Shown piece after piece: positions 1 to 8,925 of a stretch of 64,000 nt of DNA; the first letter of the stretch is position 1, and the number at the start of each line of letters is the position of its first letter. The translations under genes and the position numbers were made by a program. The DNA comes from Leptofilum sp041748655 (GTDB taxonomy: Bacteria > Chloroflexota > Anaerolineae > Promineifilales > Promineifilaceae), in NCBI GenBank assembly GCA_041748655.1, contig JBGTCV010000143.1, positions 124,001-188,000 of the forward strand. The letters run 5' to 3'. Below the pieces are notes generated by a model, which worked only from the letters and a program-made list of their open reading frames with translations, was not told where the DNA came from and ran no database searches.

Positions 1-1638
1 TTTGCCTTCCACATGCCGTGCCGCCCGGCCAATCGTCTGCGTCAGCGACGTTTCCGAGCGCAGGAACCCTTCCTTGTCGGCGTCCAGAATGGCCACCAGG
101 GAGACTTCGGGCAGGTCGAGCCCTTCACGCAGCAGGTTGATACCCACCACCACATCAAAAACCCCCATGCGCAAATCGCGCAAAATTTCGGTGCGCTCAA
201 TGGTATGGACTTCGGAGTGCAAATAATGGACCTTGACGCCCATTTCCAGCAGGTAGTCGCTTAAATCTTCGGCCATGCGCTTGGTGAGCGTGGTGACGAG
301 TACCCGTTCCCCCCGTGCCGTGCGCTTGTTGATTTCCCCCAGCAGGTCGTCTACCTGCCCTTTGGCGCTGCGCACTTCCACTTCGGGGTCCAAAACGCCG
401 GTGGGGCGAATGACCTGATGCACAATCTGGTCTGAGTGCTCCAGCTCGTACGGGCTGGGGGTGGCAGTGGTGCAAATTACCTGGTTGATGCGCTGGTCGA
501 ACTCATCAAAGTTGAGCGGCCGATTGTCCAGCGCGCTGGGCAGGCGGAAGCCATAATCGACCAGGGTTTGCTTGCGGCTGCGGTCTCCGGCGTACATGCC
601 GCGAACCTGGGGAATCGTCATGTGGCTTTCGTCCAGGATGAGCAGGTAGTTGGCGGGGAAGTAATCCATCAGCGTCCAGGGAGGTTCGCCCTCCTGGCGC
701 TGATCCAGATGGCGGCTGTAATTTTCGATGCCGGAGGTAAAGCCGATTTCGCGCAGCATTTCCAGATCGTAGCTGGCGCGCTGCTCGATGCGCTGCGCTT
801 CCAGCAGCATCTTCTTTTCCTTAAAGAAGGCGATGCGTTCATTGAGTTCAGCTTCGATGTCGTTGATCGCCTGGGCCAGCTTGGCCTCATCGGTCACAAA
901 CTCGCGGGCAGGGAAGATGTCGATTTTGGCCATGTCAAGCAGCACTTCACCGGTGAGGGCGTCGAATTCGCTGATGCGCTCCACCTCATCGCCCCAAAAC
1001 TCGACAGAGTAGGCGGTTTGGGCATAAGCTGGAAAGATTTGCAGGGTGTCGCCGCGCACGCGAAAGGTGCCGCGCCGCAGTTCCAAATCGTTGCGGTCGT
1101 ACTGGATGGCGACGAGGCTGCGCAGGAGGGTGTCGCGCCGGTAGGTGCCGCCCCGTTCGATGCCGACGGTGACTTGCCCCCACGTTTCCGGGCTGCCAAT
1201 GCCGTAGATGCAGGAGACGGAGGCAACGATGACCACATCCTGGCGGCTCATCAGGTTGGCCATGGTTTGCAGGCGTAAACGGCCGATTTCCTCATTAATC
1301 TGCGTCTCTTTTTCAATGAACAGGTCGTGACGCGGCACATATGCTTCTGGCTGGTAGTAGTCGTAGTAGCTGACGAAGTAGGAAACGGCGTTCTTGGGGA
1401 AGAATTCGCGGAACTCGCTGTAGAGCTGGGCGGCCAGGGTCTTGTTGTGGGCGATAACCAGGGTGGGCTGCTGCGTTTGCTGGATGACGTTGGCCATGGT
1501 GAACGTCTTGCCGGTGCCGGTGGCTCCGAGCAAGGTCTGGAACTTGTCGCCGCGTGCCAATCCTTCTATCAGCTTTTCGATGGCGGCAGGTTGGTCGCCA
1601 GTAGGGACAAAATCAGATGCAATTTGGAATTTGGGCAT
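1..1638 (-). CDS. uvrB: UvrABC excision nuclease subunit B, partial (3' end off window)
   Basis: UvrB is the damage-verifying helicase-like subunit of nucleotide excision repair; it is loaded by UvrA and recruits UvrC. The gene reads leftwards and leaves the window after 546 codons; the family is usually 660-700 residues, so the C-terminal UvrC-binding part is outside. Visible: N-terminal MPKFQIASDF, Walker A GATGTGKT (residues 38-45), the Tyr-rich beta-hairpin region YFVSYYDYYQPEAYVP, the DEAD-like DESH box, and the helicase motif region ending TIGRAARHVEGK at the edge. The ATG at 1638 is preceded by a purine-rich AGAGGAA. Identity is secure from motif order alone. No internal stop was seen. 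Confidence 0.97.
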   Translation of the reverse strand, partial: MPKFQIASDFVPTGDQPAAIEKLIEGLARGDKFQTLLGATGTGKTFTMANVIQQTQQPTLVIAHNKTLAAQLYSEFREFFPKNAVSYFVSYYDYYQPEAYVPRHDLFIEKETQINEEIGRLRLQTMANLMSRQDVVIVASVSCIYGIGSPETWGQVTVGIERGGTYRRDTLLRSLVAIQYDRNDLELRRGTFRVRGDTLQIFPAYAQTAYSVEFWGDEVERISEFDALTGEVLLDMAKIDIFPAREFVTDEAKLAQAINDIEAELNERIAFFKEKKMLLEAQRIEQRASYDLEMLREIGFTSGIENYSRHLDQRQEGEPPWTLMDYFPANYLLILDESHMTIPQVRGMYAGDRSRKQTLVDYGFRLPSALDNRPLNFDEFDQRINQVICTTATPSPYELEHSDQIVHQVIRPTGVLDPEVEVRSAKGQVDDLLGEINKRTARGERVLVTTLTKRMAEDLSDYLLEMGVKVHYLHSEVHTIERTEILRDLRMGVFDVVVGINLLREGLDLPEVSLVAILDADKEGFLRSETSLTQTIGRAARHVEGK

Positions 1639-1656
1639 AGGATTCCTCTTTTTCAT

Positions 1657-1690
1657 CCGCAGTTTTCGCAGATGAGCGCAGATTATTTTG
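1657..1690. repeat. CGCAGATT-family dispersed repeat upstream of uvrB
   Basis: Just upstream of the uvrB start the sequence carries CCGCAG, TTCGCAGATGAG and CGCAGATT in close succession. The same CGCAGATT words recur as inverted repeats at 2648-2707 and 35860-35930. I read it as a degenerate member of that dispersed family; whether it affects uvrB expression cannot be seen. Confidence 0.5.
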
Positions 1691-1769
1691 ATCGATTTTT
1701 ATCAGAACGTAAGTTCGTAATTTTACCACATCTCACTGTTTTTGGGAGATGGATTAAGCGCGAAATAGG

Positions 1770-2585
1770 TTAATCATCCTGGCCAAAGTAGGCGTTCCAG
1801 GCGGTGAGATCGTCCTCTTTGAGGTTGTGGGGGTTGGGGGATTTTTTCTTTTTGGGGCTTGGCTGGCTTTTTTCGCTGGGTTTAGTGGCTGGTTTGTTAG
1901 TGGCTGGTGTCGCCTGCTTAGGTTCGCTGCTAAAGAGAGCGAGCCATTCGTGCAGCTCTTCGTCGCTGAGTTCGGGGTTTTCGCGGTTTGCAGTGGCTGG
2001 TGGCTTGGGGCTAGTGGCTGGTTCCGCTTCTTCGGGTTCAGGTTCCGGTTCAGGCACGGAGCGGTTGGGCGGGACGGGTTTGGGGCTGCGGCGCAGCGCT
2101 TTTTCATCGACAGGACCAAACAAGTCCAGCCACTGCTCTACTTCAGCGTCGCTGAGGATGGGGTCCGGGTCGGTGATGGTGGGGCCGGGCAGGGTGCGTT
2201 CTGCGCGGTCGCTCACCAGGCGCAGAGCGAACTTTTCGCTGCGGATATGCTTCATGTTGCGCTTGTTGGCGGCGGCGATGATTTCCTGGTCGCTGGTGAC
2301 GAGGGTGTATTCGGGTGGGTTGGGCACGCGGTTGATGCGGGTGATGAGGAGGGAATCGGCCGTTTTGCCCTGGGAGACAAAAACCACTTTTACCTGGGAG
2401 TTGGAGAGGTTGACGTTGTGGCCACCGGGCAGGCCGCCGTCGAAGTAGACGGTGACGGTGCGCTTGAGGGAAACGGCCGCCCACTGCCGCAGTTTCAAAA
2501 TAAGCTGAACCTCATCATCCGGGTCGCTGAGGTCGATGTCTGGTAGTTTGGCAATGAGGTTGTGGCCGTCGATTAGATAATGCAT
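1770..2585 (-). CDS. NYN/PIN-domain (YacP-like) putative RNA-binding ribonuclease
   Basis: The N-terminal ~130 residues look like a NYN (PIN-like) nuclease domain: the start MHYLIDGHNLI carries the first acidic metal ligand, VYFDGG the second, and TADSLL and TSDQEII fit the later acidic positions. NYN proteins of the YacP/Rae1 group act on RNA. The remaining ~140 residues are low-complexity, rich in Pro, Lys, Ser and Thr, with two copies of an acidic EVEQWLDLFG / ELHEWLALF motif and a related C-terminal LTAWNAYFG, probably short linear docking motifs repeated three times. It has its own intergenic spaces and no close operon partner. Nuclease activity is inferred from the family. Confidence 0.75.
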   Translation of the reverse strand: MHYLIDGHNLIAKLPDIDLSDPDDEVQLILKLRQWAAVSLKRTVTVYFDGGLPGGHNVNLSNSQVKVVFVSQGKTADSLLITRINRVPNPPEYTLVTSDQEIIAAANKRNMKHIRSEKFALRLVSDRAERTLPGPTITDPDPILSDAEVEQWLDLFGPVDEKALRRSPKPVPPNRSVPEPEPEPEEAEPATSPKPPATANRENPELSDEELHEWLALFSSEPKQATPATNKPATKPSEKSQPSPKKKKSPNPHNLKEDDLTAWNAYFGQDD

Positions 2586-2647
2586 GGTTCATTTAGCCCC
2601 AAAATGAATAAGGGTCAACATCAATTCGTGTGTTGTCATGATTCATA

Positions 2648-2707
2648 ATCAAAGATTTCGCAGATTGAAAAGATCAAGAAATCTGGTAAATCTGCGAAAT
2701 CTTTGAT
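2648..2707. repeat. Perfect 19-bp inverted repeat of the CGCAGATT family
   Basis: Arms 2648-2666 (ATCAAAGATTTCGCAGATT) and 2689-2707 are exact reverse complements separated by 22 bp. It lies between two genes on the minus strand and could act as a terminator for the 2777-3658 gene, but no T-run follows on that strand. The same core words occur at 1657-1690 and 35860-35930. Confidence 0.85.
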
Positions 2708-2776
2708 AAACGCCTTTGTCAAGCACACTATTTGTCGAAGAGCCATTAATAATAACTGTGGTTGACTGTCTTCGCC

Positions 2777-3658
2777 TCAATTCTGCTCAGGTGGCGGCGA
2801 ATTGTCAACCGGTTGGGGTAACGATACACGGCCGTATTCCCCACGCTGCAAGACCATCACAAAATGATCTCCCCAGCCGCCGCTGAGCCGCGCTGTTTTA
2901 GCTTCCAGTCGGTTCAACGTGGCAAACAGGCGCGGCCAACGCGCTACCCAATGGCCCAGGTAGCTGGGCGGCAACCACAGCCCCAAACTTTCTACATGGA
3001 TACAGGTAAACCAGGGGGCAAAATCACGCTTTAGCTGCCGCGCTGAGGGGTACCAAATGGGGATGAGATTGTCGCCGATGCGGGCGGTGGCGGGCTGGCG
3101 GAAGCGGCGTACGGCCGTTCCCCATTCGCCGTGTAATAAATGCCAGCCAATCTCCCAGGGACACACGGGTCCCATCGGTACCAGAATTAGATGCCCACCG
3201 GGGCGCACTCGCTGGGCTAAGGCAGCGGCCAACGGCCGTAAATCTGCCAGGGTATTGAGGCCGCCAAAGTTGCTTAATGCGCCATCGTAGACATCGGCTG
3301 TATCCTGCCCTTTGGCGATTTCTTGCAAGGAGCGATGTACCGGGGTGACGAGATGGCTGAGATTGGCTTGCTGGGCTTTAACGGCCGTTCTTCCCACCAT
3401 CTCTGCCGACCCATCTGTCGCCGTGACCGCCACGCCCCGCTGTGCCAGCCAGACAGCATCTTCGCCTGTGCCGCAGGCCAGTTCTAATACGTTGTGTCCG
3501 GCCTGAAAATAGTTCGCCAGCACGCGCCAGACTCGCTGGCGCAGCATCTGGCCCAGGGGGGATTGGGTGAAGGTGGCGTCGTAATTAGCGGCGAAGGTAT
3601 CGAAGGCGGAGGGGAGCATAATTGTGAATTTGTGTTGTTTACGGGATTTACCAGCCAT
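2777..3658 (-). CDS. Class I SAM-dependent methyltransferase
   Basis: The SAM-binding motif I is clear (VLELACGTGEDA), followed by the acidic motif after strand 2 (VTATDGSAEMV) and a motif near LSNFGGLNTL that replaces the usual D-x-V. The C-terminal third is long (about 140 residues) and hydrophobic-aromatic, typical of small-molecule or lipid/glycan methyltransferases rather than DNA or protein ones. Its start overlaps the end of the radical SAM gene at 3648 by 11 bp, which suggests translational coupling. An internal ATG at 3619 is an alternative start and would remove 13 basic residues; neither has a clear Shine-Dalgarno sequence. Substrate unknown. Confidence 0.8.
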   Translation of the reverse strand: MAGKSRKQHKFTIMLPSAFDTFAANYDATFTQSPLGQMLRQRVWRVLANYFQAGHNVLELACGTGEDAVWLAQRGVAVTATDGSAEMVGRTAVKAQQANLSHLVTPVHRSLQEIAKGQDTADVYDGALSNFGGLNTLADLRPLAAALAQRVRPGGHLILVPMGPVCPWEIGWHLLHGEWGTAVRRFRQPATARIGDNLIPIWYPSARQLKRDFAPWFTCIHVESLGLWLPPSYLGHWVARWPRLFATLNRLEAKTARLSGGWGDHFVMVLQRGEYGRVSLPQPVDNSPPPEQN

Positions 3659-5105
3659 CGGCGGCGCGTTCTTGGGTTGACCAGCCGCGCCCGCTGGCTT
3701 TGTCTGGCTGTTCGGTTTCGCGCTGGTGTTGGGTGAGGCGCATGCCCCAACGGCCGCGTTGGGCGTTGAGCCACAGTTTGCTCAGGTGTACCGGGTTTCG
3801 TTCTTTTGCCCGCCAGCTTTTGCTTAGATTGACTTCGTTCACCAGCCAGCGGGTGGCGTGGCTGTAGAATTGGCGGGAGTAACGGCCGTTTACCTGCCAA
3901 TCTCTATCCGTCCGTTCGGCCCAGGCCAGCGGTGTCGTCACCCGGTCGGCTACTTTGTCATAATAAGCCGTGCCTTTGATGGGGTAAGCCACCGTCGTTA
4001 GGAATAGGTCCGGGTTGGCCTGTTTGAGATAAACGGCCGTTGCTTCAATATCGGCCACCTCCTCGCCATCGTAGCCCAGCATGATGAACATGCCCACTTC
4101 AATGCCCGCCGCTTGCAAGAGTCGGCTTTTGGCTAGCAAATCAGCCACCTCTGTCTTGCGTTTCATCCTGTCTAACATGCGCTGCGAGCCGCTTTCCGAG
4201 CCGAGCCAGAGCCGGGTGCAGCCCATTTTGGCCAGGGCGGCGATAATCTCTTCGTCCAGCCTGTCCGGACGACTGATACATTCAAACGGGATACGCAGAC
4301 CGCGCCGTTTGAGTTCGGCAGCGTAGCGCAGGAACCAGCGCGGGGCGATGGTCAGCACGTCGTCAGCGTACCACAGCTGGTCGGGCTGGTAGGTGGCCTG
4401 AATCCAGGCCACTTCGTCGGCCACCTCTTCGACGGTGCGGCGGCGATGGGTATGACCGAAGACGGTGTGGCTGCACCAGGTGCAGGTGTAGGGGCAGCCC
4501 CGCGCCGTAATCAGGGAGACGGAACTGAGGCCGTGATGGGTTTTCCAGGTGTCCAGGTAGCGGGGCATGTCTATCGCTTCCCGGTCGGGCCAGGGCTGGG
4601 CGGAAAGATCTTTGAGGTAGGGCCGGGCCGCCGTCTGCACCAACTGCCCGTCGTCGTTTTGGAAGATGATGCCCTGGATGGTGTGGAGTTGGGAACGGCC
4701 GTTTCGCCCCAGATGCGGGATCAACTCCTCCAACGTCAGCTCGCCTTCACCCGTCACCACGATGTCTGCGCCAAAGGTCAGGTATTCGGCGGCGTAACTG
4801 GCTGGTTCCGGCCCGCCCAGAATCACCATCGCCCCCACTTCCCGACAGACCGGGATCATGCGCAGGATGTTTTGTTTGGTCATCAGGTTGCAGTAGAGGC
4901 CGACGAGAAACGGCCGTTTCGCTCGCACATAGGCCACAAAATCCGCCATTGTCTGGAAAGTGGCGTCGAACAAATCCACCTCGAACCCTTTGGCCTTCAG
5001 GTGGGAGGAGATATAAAGCAGCCCCAGCGTGGGGTACGGCTTCATGATTTGCTGTTCGTGGGCGTCTTCGGCGATGAAATAACCGTGGGCCAGTAGAATG
5101 TCCAT
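3648..5105 (-). CDS. B12-binding domain radical SAM protein (first of two)
   Basis: The N-terminal ~140 residues form a cobalamin-binding-like Rossmann domain (LGLLYISSHLKAKGFEVDLFDA, then ILGGPEPASYAAEYL and DIVVTGEGELTLEEL). The radical SAM core follows with the 4Fe-4S cluster motif CPYTCTWC after ITARG, and the later motif LWLGSESGSQRMLDRMKR. Enzymes of this class often methylate unactivated carbons or modify lipids and glycans. The ATG at 5105 leaves about 32 bp before the divergent methyltransferase gene; an in-frame ATG at 5129 would leave only 8 bp, so I prefer 5105. The C-terminal ~60 residues are basic and Arg-rich. Substrate unknown; the neighbouring gene set suggests envelope chemistry. 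Confidence 0.85.
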   Translation of the reverse strand: MDILLAHGYFIAEDAHEQQIMKPYPTLGLLYISSHLKAKGFEVDLFDATFQTMADFVAYVRAKRPFLVGLYCNLMTKQNILRMIPVCREVGAMVILGGPEPASYAAEYLTFGADIVVTGEGELTLEELIPHLGRNGRSQLHTIQGIIFQNDDGQLVQTAARPYLKDLSAQPWPDREAIDMPRYLDTWKTHHGLSSVSLITARGCPYTCTWCSHTVFGHTHRRRTVEEVADEVAWIQATYQPDQLWYADDVLTIAPRWFLRYAAELKRRGLRIPFECISRPDRLDEEIIAALAKMGCTRLWLGSESGSQRMLDRMKRKTEVADLLAKSRLLQAAGIEVGMFIMLGYDGEEVADIEATAVYLKQANPDLFLTTVAYPIKGTAYYDKVADRVTTPLAWAERTDRDWQVNGRYSRQFYSHATRWLVNEVNLSKSWRAKERNPVHLSKLWLNAQRGRWGMRLTQHQRETEQPDKASGRGWSTQERAADGW

Positions 5106-5137
5106 AGGTATCAGATTTCCTGTTATCATTATAAACC

Positions 5138-6061
5138 ATGTTACCGCTTGCTGCTTTTTCCCTGGCCTGCCCTCTTTGCCATACGCCGTGGACGCCCCCG
5201 TATGGCCACACCCTTACCTGTCCCCAAGATAAGCTGACTTTTAGCCAGGTAGATGGCATCTGGCGATTTTTGCTGCCAGAGCGAGCGGCTCATCTCCGCC
5301 ACTTTATGCAGGCGTATGAGCAGGTGCGTCAGGCAGAAGGCTGGGGTAGTGCAGACCCGGCTTATTACCGCGCCCTGCCGTTTCGGGATGGGAACGGCCG
5401 TTATCCCCACATCTGGCACATCCGAGCGCAAAGCTTTTTGGCGCTGCAAAAGCACCTCCTGCCGCTAGAGACGCAGCCGCAGCGCATCCTCGATCTGGGT
5501 GCGGGCAATGGCTGGCTGGCCTACCGGCTGGCTCGGCTGGGCCACAATGTTGCCGCCGTTGATCTCCTGGTCAATAAGGTCGATGGACTGGGTACGCACC
5601 CCTATTATGACGCCGCCTACCTGCCGCTCCAGGCTGAGTTTGACCAATTGCCCCTGGCCGATTCCCAGGCCGATCTGGTGATTTTCAACGGCGCGTTTCA
5701 TTATGCCACGAATTATGAACGGACATTAAACGAAGCGCTGCGCCTGCTCAAGCCGCAGGGTCGCCTCGTCATCATGGATTCTCCCCTGTACCGGGACGGG
5801 CGCAGCGGGCGGCAAATGGTACAAGAGCGGCAAGAGAGGTTCGCCGCCCAGTATGGCTTTCGCGGCAATGCCCTGCCTCATGAAAATTACCTCACCTACG
5901 ACCGCCTGGAACAGCTCGCCGCCACGTTATCGCTTCGCTGGCGGTTCATTCAACCTTATTACGGCCTGCGCTGGGCGATGCGTCCCTGGCTGGCCCGCCT
6001 GCGCCGCAGCCGCGAACCGGCCACTTTTCAGCTAATCGTCGGCGAGTTGGCGAGTACATAA
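5138..6061 (+). CDS. Methyltransferase with N-terminal zinc-ribbon-like segment
   Basis: The first 40 residues contain CPLCHTPW and a later CPQDKLTF, a ribbon like that in front of RlmA-type and Trm112-linked methyltransferases. The class I SAM domain follows: motif I ILDLGAGNGWLAYRLA, acidic motif VAAVDLL, and a post-I motif ADLVIFNGAFHYAT. It starts a three-gene rightward operon: 7 bp separate it from the phosphatase-superfamily gene, which overlaps a second methyltransferase of the same build (7646-8491). The two share the DxG-GAWNGWL-type motif and the following YDGLGA / VDGLGT segment, so they are probably paralogues acting on the same or sequential substrates. Confidence 0.8.
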   Translation: MLPLAAFSLACPLCHTPWTPPYGHTLTCPQDKLTFSQVDGIWRFLLPERAAHLRHFMQAYEQVRQAEGWGSADPAYYRALPFRDGNGRYPHIWHIRAQSFLALQKHLLPLETQPQRILDLGAGNGWLAYRLARLGHNVAAVDLLVNKVDGLGTHPYYDAAYLPLQAEFDQLPLADSQADLVIFNGAFHYATNYERTLNEALRLLKPQGRLVIMDSPLYRDGRSGRQMVQERQERFAAQYGFRGNALPHENYLTYDRLEQLAATLSLRWRFIQPYYGLRWAMRPWLARLRRSREPATFQLIVGELAST

Positions 6062-6068
6062 TACTTTT

Positions 6069-7649
6069 ATGCCCATACTCGTTGTTGCCCTGGATGGGGC
6101 CACCTTTGATCTGCTGAGCCCGTGGCTGGCCGAGGGCACATTGCCCACCCTGGCCCGGCTGATAGCGGCTGGCGCATCGGGTGAACTCAGTTCCACCCTA
6201 CCCCCGCTGACGGCTCCGGCCTGGGTCAGCTTTATGACGGGTAAAAATCCGGGCAAACACGGGATTTTTGACTTTTTCCGTCCCCACGCCGCCGATTTGG
6301 ACCAGTATGAGATGGTCAACAGCAGCCATATTCGGGCCAAACTATTTTGGGATTATCTCTCTGAGGCGGGCAAACGGGTGGGGGTGCTTAATGTGCCCGT
6401 AACCCATCCGCCGCGCCCGGTCAACGGCTACCTGGTCCCCGGCCTGCTCTCCCCCGACCAGGGGCAAACCTGCTACCCGCCAGATTTGCTTCTGCCCTAT
6501 CAAAAAGAGCTGGGGCCGTACCGCCTGACGCCCGATCTCCTGTACCAGCCAGACAACACGGCCGTTTTCATTGCCGATCTGCATGCCCTCTGCGACAGCC
6601 AAAGCCGGTATGCCCAACGCCTCTGCGCCGATCATTCAACCGATTTCTTGATGGTCCATTTCCTGGCGCCGGACATTGCCCAGCATAAATTGTGGCATTA
6701 CAGCGACCCCAGCCACCCCTGGTACGATCCGGCCCAGGCGGCGCAGTATGGCTCTGCACTGCGCGACCTGTTCGCCCGGCTGGATCAGGCCATCGCCGAC
6801 CTGATTGCCCTGATGCCCGCTGAGACAACGGTCTTGGTGATGAGCGATCATGGGTTTGGCCCATCCCATCAAATTGTCAATCTGAACCAATTTTTTATCC
6901 AGACCGGGCTGATGAAGTTGAAGCGAGGCTGGCGGGTGTGGGGGCGGCAATCGCTTTTTAAGCGCCCACGGCTGTGGCGCTGGGCGGGTCGGTGGCTGCG
7001 ACCAGTCGCTTTTGCCGATGTGGATTGGGCGCAAACGACGGCCTACTCGCTGGGGCATATCGGCCAGGTCTATCTGAACGTCAACGGAAGGCAGCCGTTT
7101 GGCATCGTCGAGCCAGATGGCTATGAGACAGTGCGGGCGCAGGTGATGGCCCACCTGCGCCTTTTGCGCCATCCCGTTACAGGGCAGCCCCTGGTAGAGC
7201 AGATGATTGTGCGGGAGGCGGCGGTGCACGGCCCCTATCTGGATCACGGGCCAGATTTACACCTGGTGCTGGATGGCTATCGCACAATGGCTTACCCGAT
7301 GTTTGCCGCTGACGGCCGTATTGTCACCGAGCAGCGTTTGGGCAATTCCGGGGACCATCGGGCCAACGGGATTTTGATTGCGGCTGGCCCGGCCATTAAA
7401 GCCGGGCATACCGTTACCGCCGCCCGTCTGGTTGATCTGGCGCCTACCATTTTGTACCTGCTGGGCGTCCCTGTGCCGGATGATATGGATGGGCGGGTGT
7501 TGGGGGAAGCCATCGTGGAGCCGTACCAGAGAGCGCGTCCGGTGGTGTTTCAAACGGCCGTTTCCCCACCTGATCCCATCACCCTACTCAACCAATCAGA
7601 AGCGGACGAAGTCGCCCGGCGGCTGCGCAATTTAGGGTATCTGGGATGA
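6069..7649 (+). CDS. Alkaline-phosphatase-superfamily phosphodiesterase/phosphotransferase-like protein
   Basis: Matches the type I phosphodiesterase/nucleotide pyrophosphatase branch. The N-terminal metal site is VVALDGATFDLL, the nucleophile region is LTAPAWVSFMTGKNPGKHGIFDFF, and the C-terminal metal ligands are MSDHGFGPS and the later GNSGDHRANGIL. At 526 residues it has family size and no signal peptide, so it is probably cytosolic. It sits between two zinc-ribbon methyltransferases and overlaps the second by 4 bp (ATGA). Homologues of this type are commonly found beside glycan genes; here it could transfer or cleave a phospho-group on a glycolipid intermediate, which is inference. Confidence 0.82.
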   Translation: MPILVVALDGATFDLLSPWLAEGTLPTLARLIAAGASGELSSTLPPLTAPAWVSFMTGKNPGKHGIFDFFRPHAADLDQYEMVNSSHIRAKLFWDYLSEAGKRVGVLNVPVTHPPRPVNGYLVPGLLSPDQGQTCYPPDLLLPYQKELGPYRLTPDLLYQPDNTAVFIADLHALCDSQSRYAQRLCADHSTDFLMVHFLAPDIAQHKLWHYSDPSHPWYDPAQAAQYGSALRDLFARLDQAIADLIALMPAETTVLVMSDHGFGPSHQIVNLNQFFIQTGLMKLKRGWRVWGRQSLFKRPRLWRWAGRWLRPVAFADVDWAQTTAYSLGHIGQVYLNVNGRQPFGIVEPDGYETVRAQVMAHLRLLRHPVTGQPLVEQMIVREAAVHGPYLDHGPDLHLVLDGYRTMAYPMFAADGRIVTEQRLGNSGDHRANGILIAAGPAIKAGHTVTAARLVDLAPTILYLLGVPVPDDMDGRVLGEAIVEPYQRARPVVFQTAVSPPDPITLLNQSEADEVARRLRNLGYLG

Positions 7650-8491
7650 CCTTGCACTGCCCCACTTGCCACCAGCCGATTGACCCGGAGCGGCATAGCT
7701 GCCCCAAAGGGCACACTTTTGCGATGCGTGATGGGGTTTTGTCCCTGCTGGATGTGCCGTTTGCCCAACGATTGCACCGGTTTAACGATACCCTGGCGCG
7801 ATACCGGGCCGCCACGGGGCGGCGGCTGTTGGACCCGGCGCTGTATGCGGAACTGCCGTTTGCCGCTGCGCTCCAATCGCAAGTTGAGTGGCGGCTGCGC
7901 CGGTATGATTGGGCGGTGGCGCAGCAATGGGTGGGCGTGCGACCGCAGCGCGTGTTGGACATTGGAGCGTGGAATGGTTGGTTGAGCCACCGGCTGGCGC
8001 TGATGGGGCATGAGGTTACGGCCGTAGATTATTTCACCGATCCGTATGATGGCTTGGGAGCCAAACAGTTTTACCCCACCAACTGGCAGGCCATCCAGCT
8101 GGATTTAACCGACTTGTCCCCCCTGCCTCCCGTTTTTGATCGCATCATTCTCAACCGCTGCCTGGCCTTTTTTGGCGATCCAGCCGCCTACCTGGCCCAG
8201 GTTCAGACGAAGTTAGCCCCCGGCGGCAGCCTGCTCCTGACCGGCCTCGCTTTTTACCGCGACCCGTCTGGCAAGGCGCAGGCAGTGGCCGACATGACTC
8301 AAAGTTACCGACAGCAATATGGGGTAGAGATGTTCCTGAACCCAACCAAAGGGTATCTGGACGGGGAAGATCAACAGCGATTGGTGGCGGCTGGGGTGCG
8401 GCTTACACCCTACCCGCAGTTACTTCTGGCGAATTTTCAGGCGTGGCTGTGGCCGCAGCATCCCCGCTACTATTACGGTCAAATCGATTAG
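7646..8491 (+). CDS. Zinc-ribbon methyltransferase, paralogue of 5138-6061
   Basis: Begins with a compact ribbon (HCPTCHQPI ... CPKGHTFAM), followed by a spacer and SAM motif I VLDIGAWNGWLSHRLA, acidic motif TAVDYFTD and a post-I motif FDRIILNRCLAFFGDP. The ATG overlaps the stop of the upstream phosphatase-superfamily gene as ATGA, so translation is probably coupled. Residue order and spacing match the 5138-6061 protein closely, supporting a duplication on either side of the phosphatase gene. Substrate unknown; an rRNA substrate is possible because of the RlmA-like ribbon, but the gene context favours an envelope substrate. Confidence 0.8.
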   Translation: MTLHCPTCHQPIDPERHSCPKGHTFAMRDGVLSLLDVPFAQRLHRFNDTLARYRAATGRRLLDPALYAELPFAAALQSQVEWRLRRYDWAVAQQWVGVRPQRVLDIGAWNGWLSHRLALMGHEVTAVDYFTDPYDGLGAKQFYPTNWQAIQLDLTDLSPLPPVFDRIILNRCLAFFGDPAAYLAQVQTKLAPGGSLLLTGLAFYRDPSGKAQAVADMTQSYRQQYGVEMFLNPTKGYLDGEDQQRLVAAGVRLTPYPQLLLANFQAWLWPQHPRYYYGQID

Positions 8492-8513
8492 ACATTATTA
8501 TGCTATGCAAAAA

Positions 8514-8544
8514 CGCAAAGCCGCCAAGATTTTCATCCTTTGCG
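8514..8544. terminator. Weak bidirectional hairpin between convergent genes
   Basis: CGCAAAG (8514-8520) pairs with CTTTGCG (8538-8544) across a 17-nt loop in the 68-bp gap between two convergent genes. The stem is short and the loop long, so a terminator role is only suggested by position. Confidence 0.3.
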
Positions 8545-8559
8545 CTTTCGCGTCAAACT

Positions 8560-8925
8560 CTATTGATCAGGCGGGAAAACAGCGACCTGCAACTTTTTCG
8601 GCGCCACCAGTCGCCAGCCATCCCGAATGTGAAAAGCGAGGTCTTCATCGCTAATCTTCTCCAGTTCGATGCCAATCCAACCCCGCACCCCGACATAGGG
8701 CGGCCTGAAGTATTTTTCTGGCGCAGTTTCGATCAGCATTTCTTGAATGCCAGGCGATGCAGGCAGCCAGACGGCAATCCGGCCGTCGTTGTGATGGTTG
8801 TTGGCAAACATGGCAAAAACCTTTTTGCGAACGAAAAAGGTTGGCTCGCCATGCGAGAGCCTTTCTGTCGTCTCGGGCATTGCGGCGCAAATTTGCCGTA
8901 CTCGTTCCAGATGTTTTTCACTCAT
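8560..8925 (-). CDS. MmcQ/YjbR family protein
   Basis: A 121-residue protein with the MmcQ/YjbR (CyaY-like fold) signature: ERLSHGEPTFFVRKKVFAMFANNHHNDGRIAVWL, then FRPPYVGVRGWIGIEL and the C-terminal WRLVAPKKL. The family adopts a double-wing fold and is called DNA-binding, though its role is poorly defined. The ATG overlaps the stop of the upstream methyltransferase gene by 4 bp (ATGA on the minus strand), so the two form an operon. Nothing unusual in length. Confidence 0.85.
   Translation of the reverse strand: MSEKHLERVRQICAAMPETTERLSHGEPTFFVRKKVFAMFANNHHNDGRIAVWLPASPGIQEMLIETAPEKYFRPPYVGVRGWIGIELEKISDEDLAFHIRDGWRLVAPKKLQVAVFPPDQ

Noticed and set aside
436..1278. 280-codon open frame opposite uvrB
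   Set aside because: Antisense shadow of the uvrB coding frame.
1827..2546. 239-codon and 214-codon frames opposite the NYN protein
   Set aside because: Low-complexity antisense readings of its Pro/Lys-rich tail.
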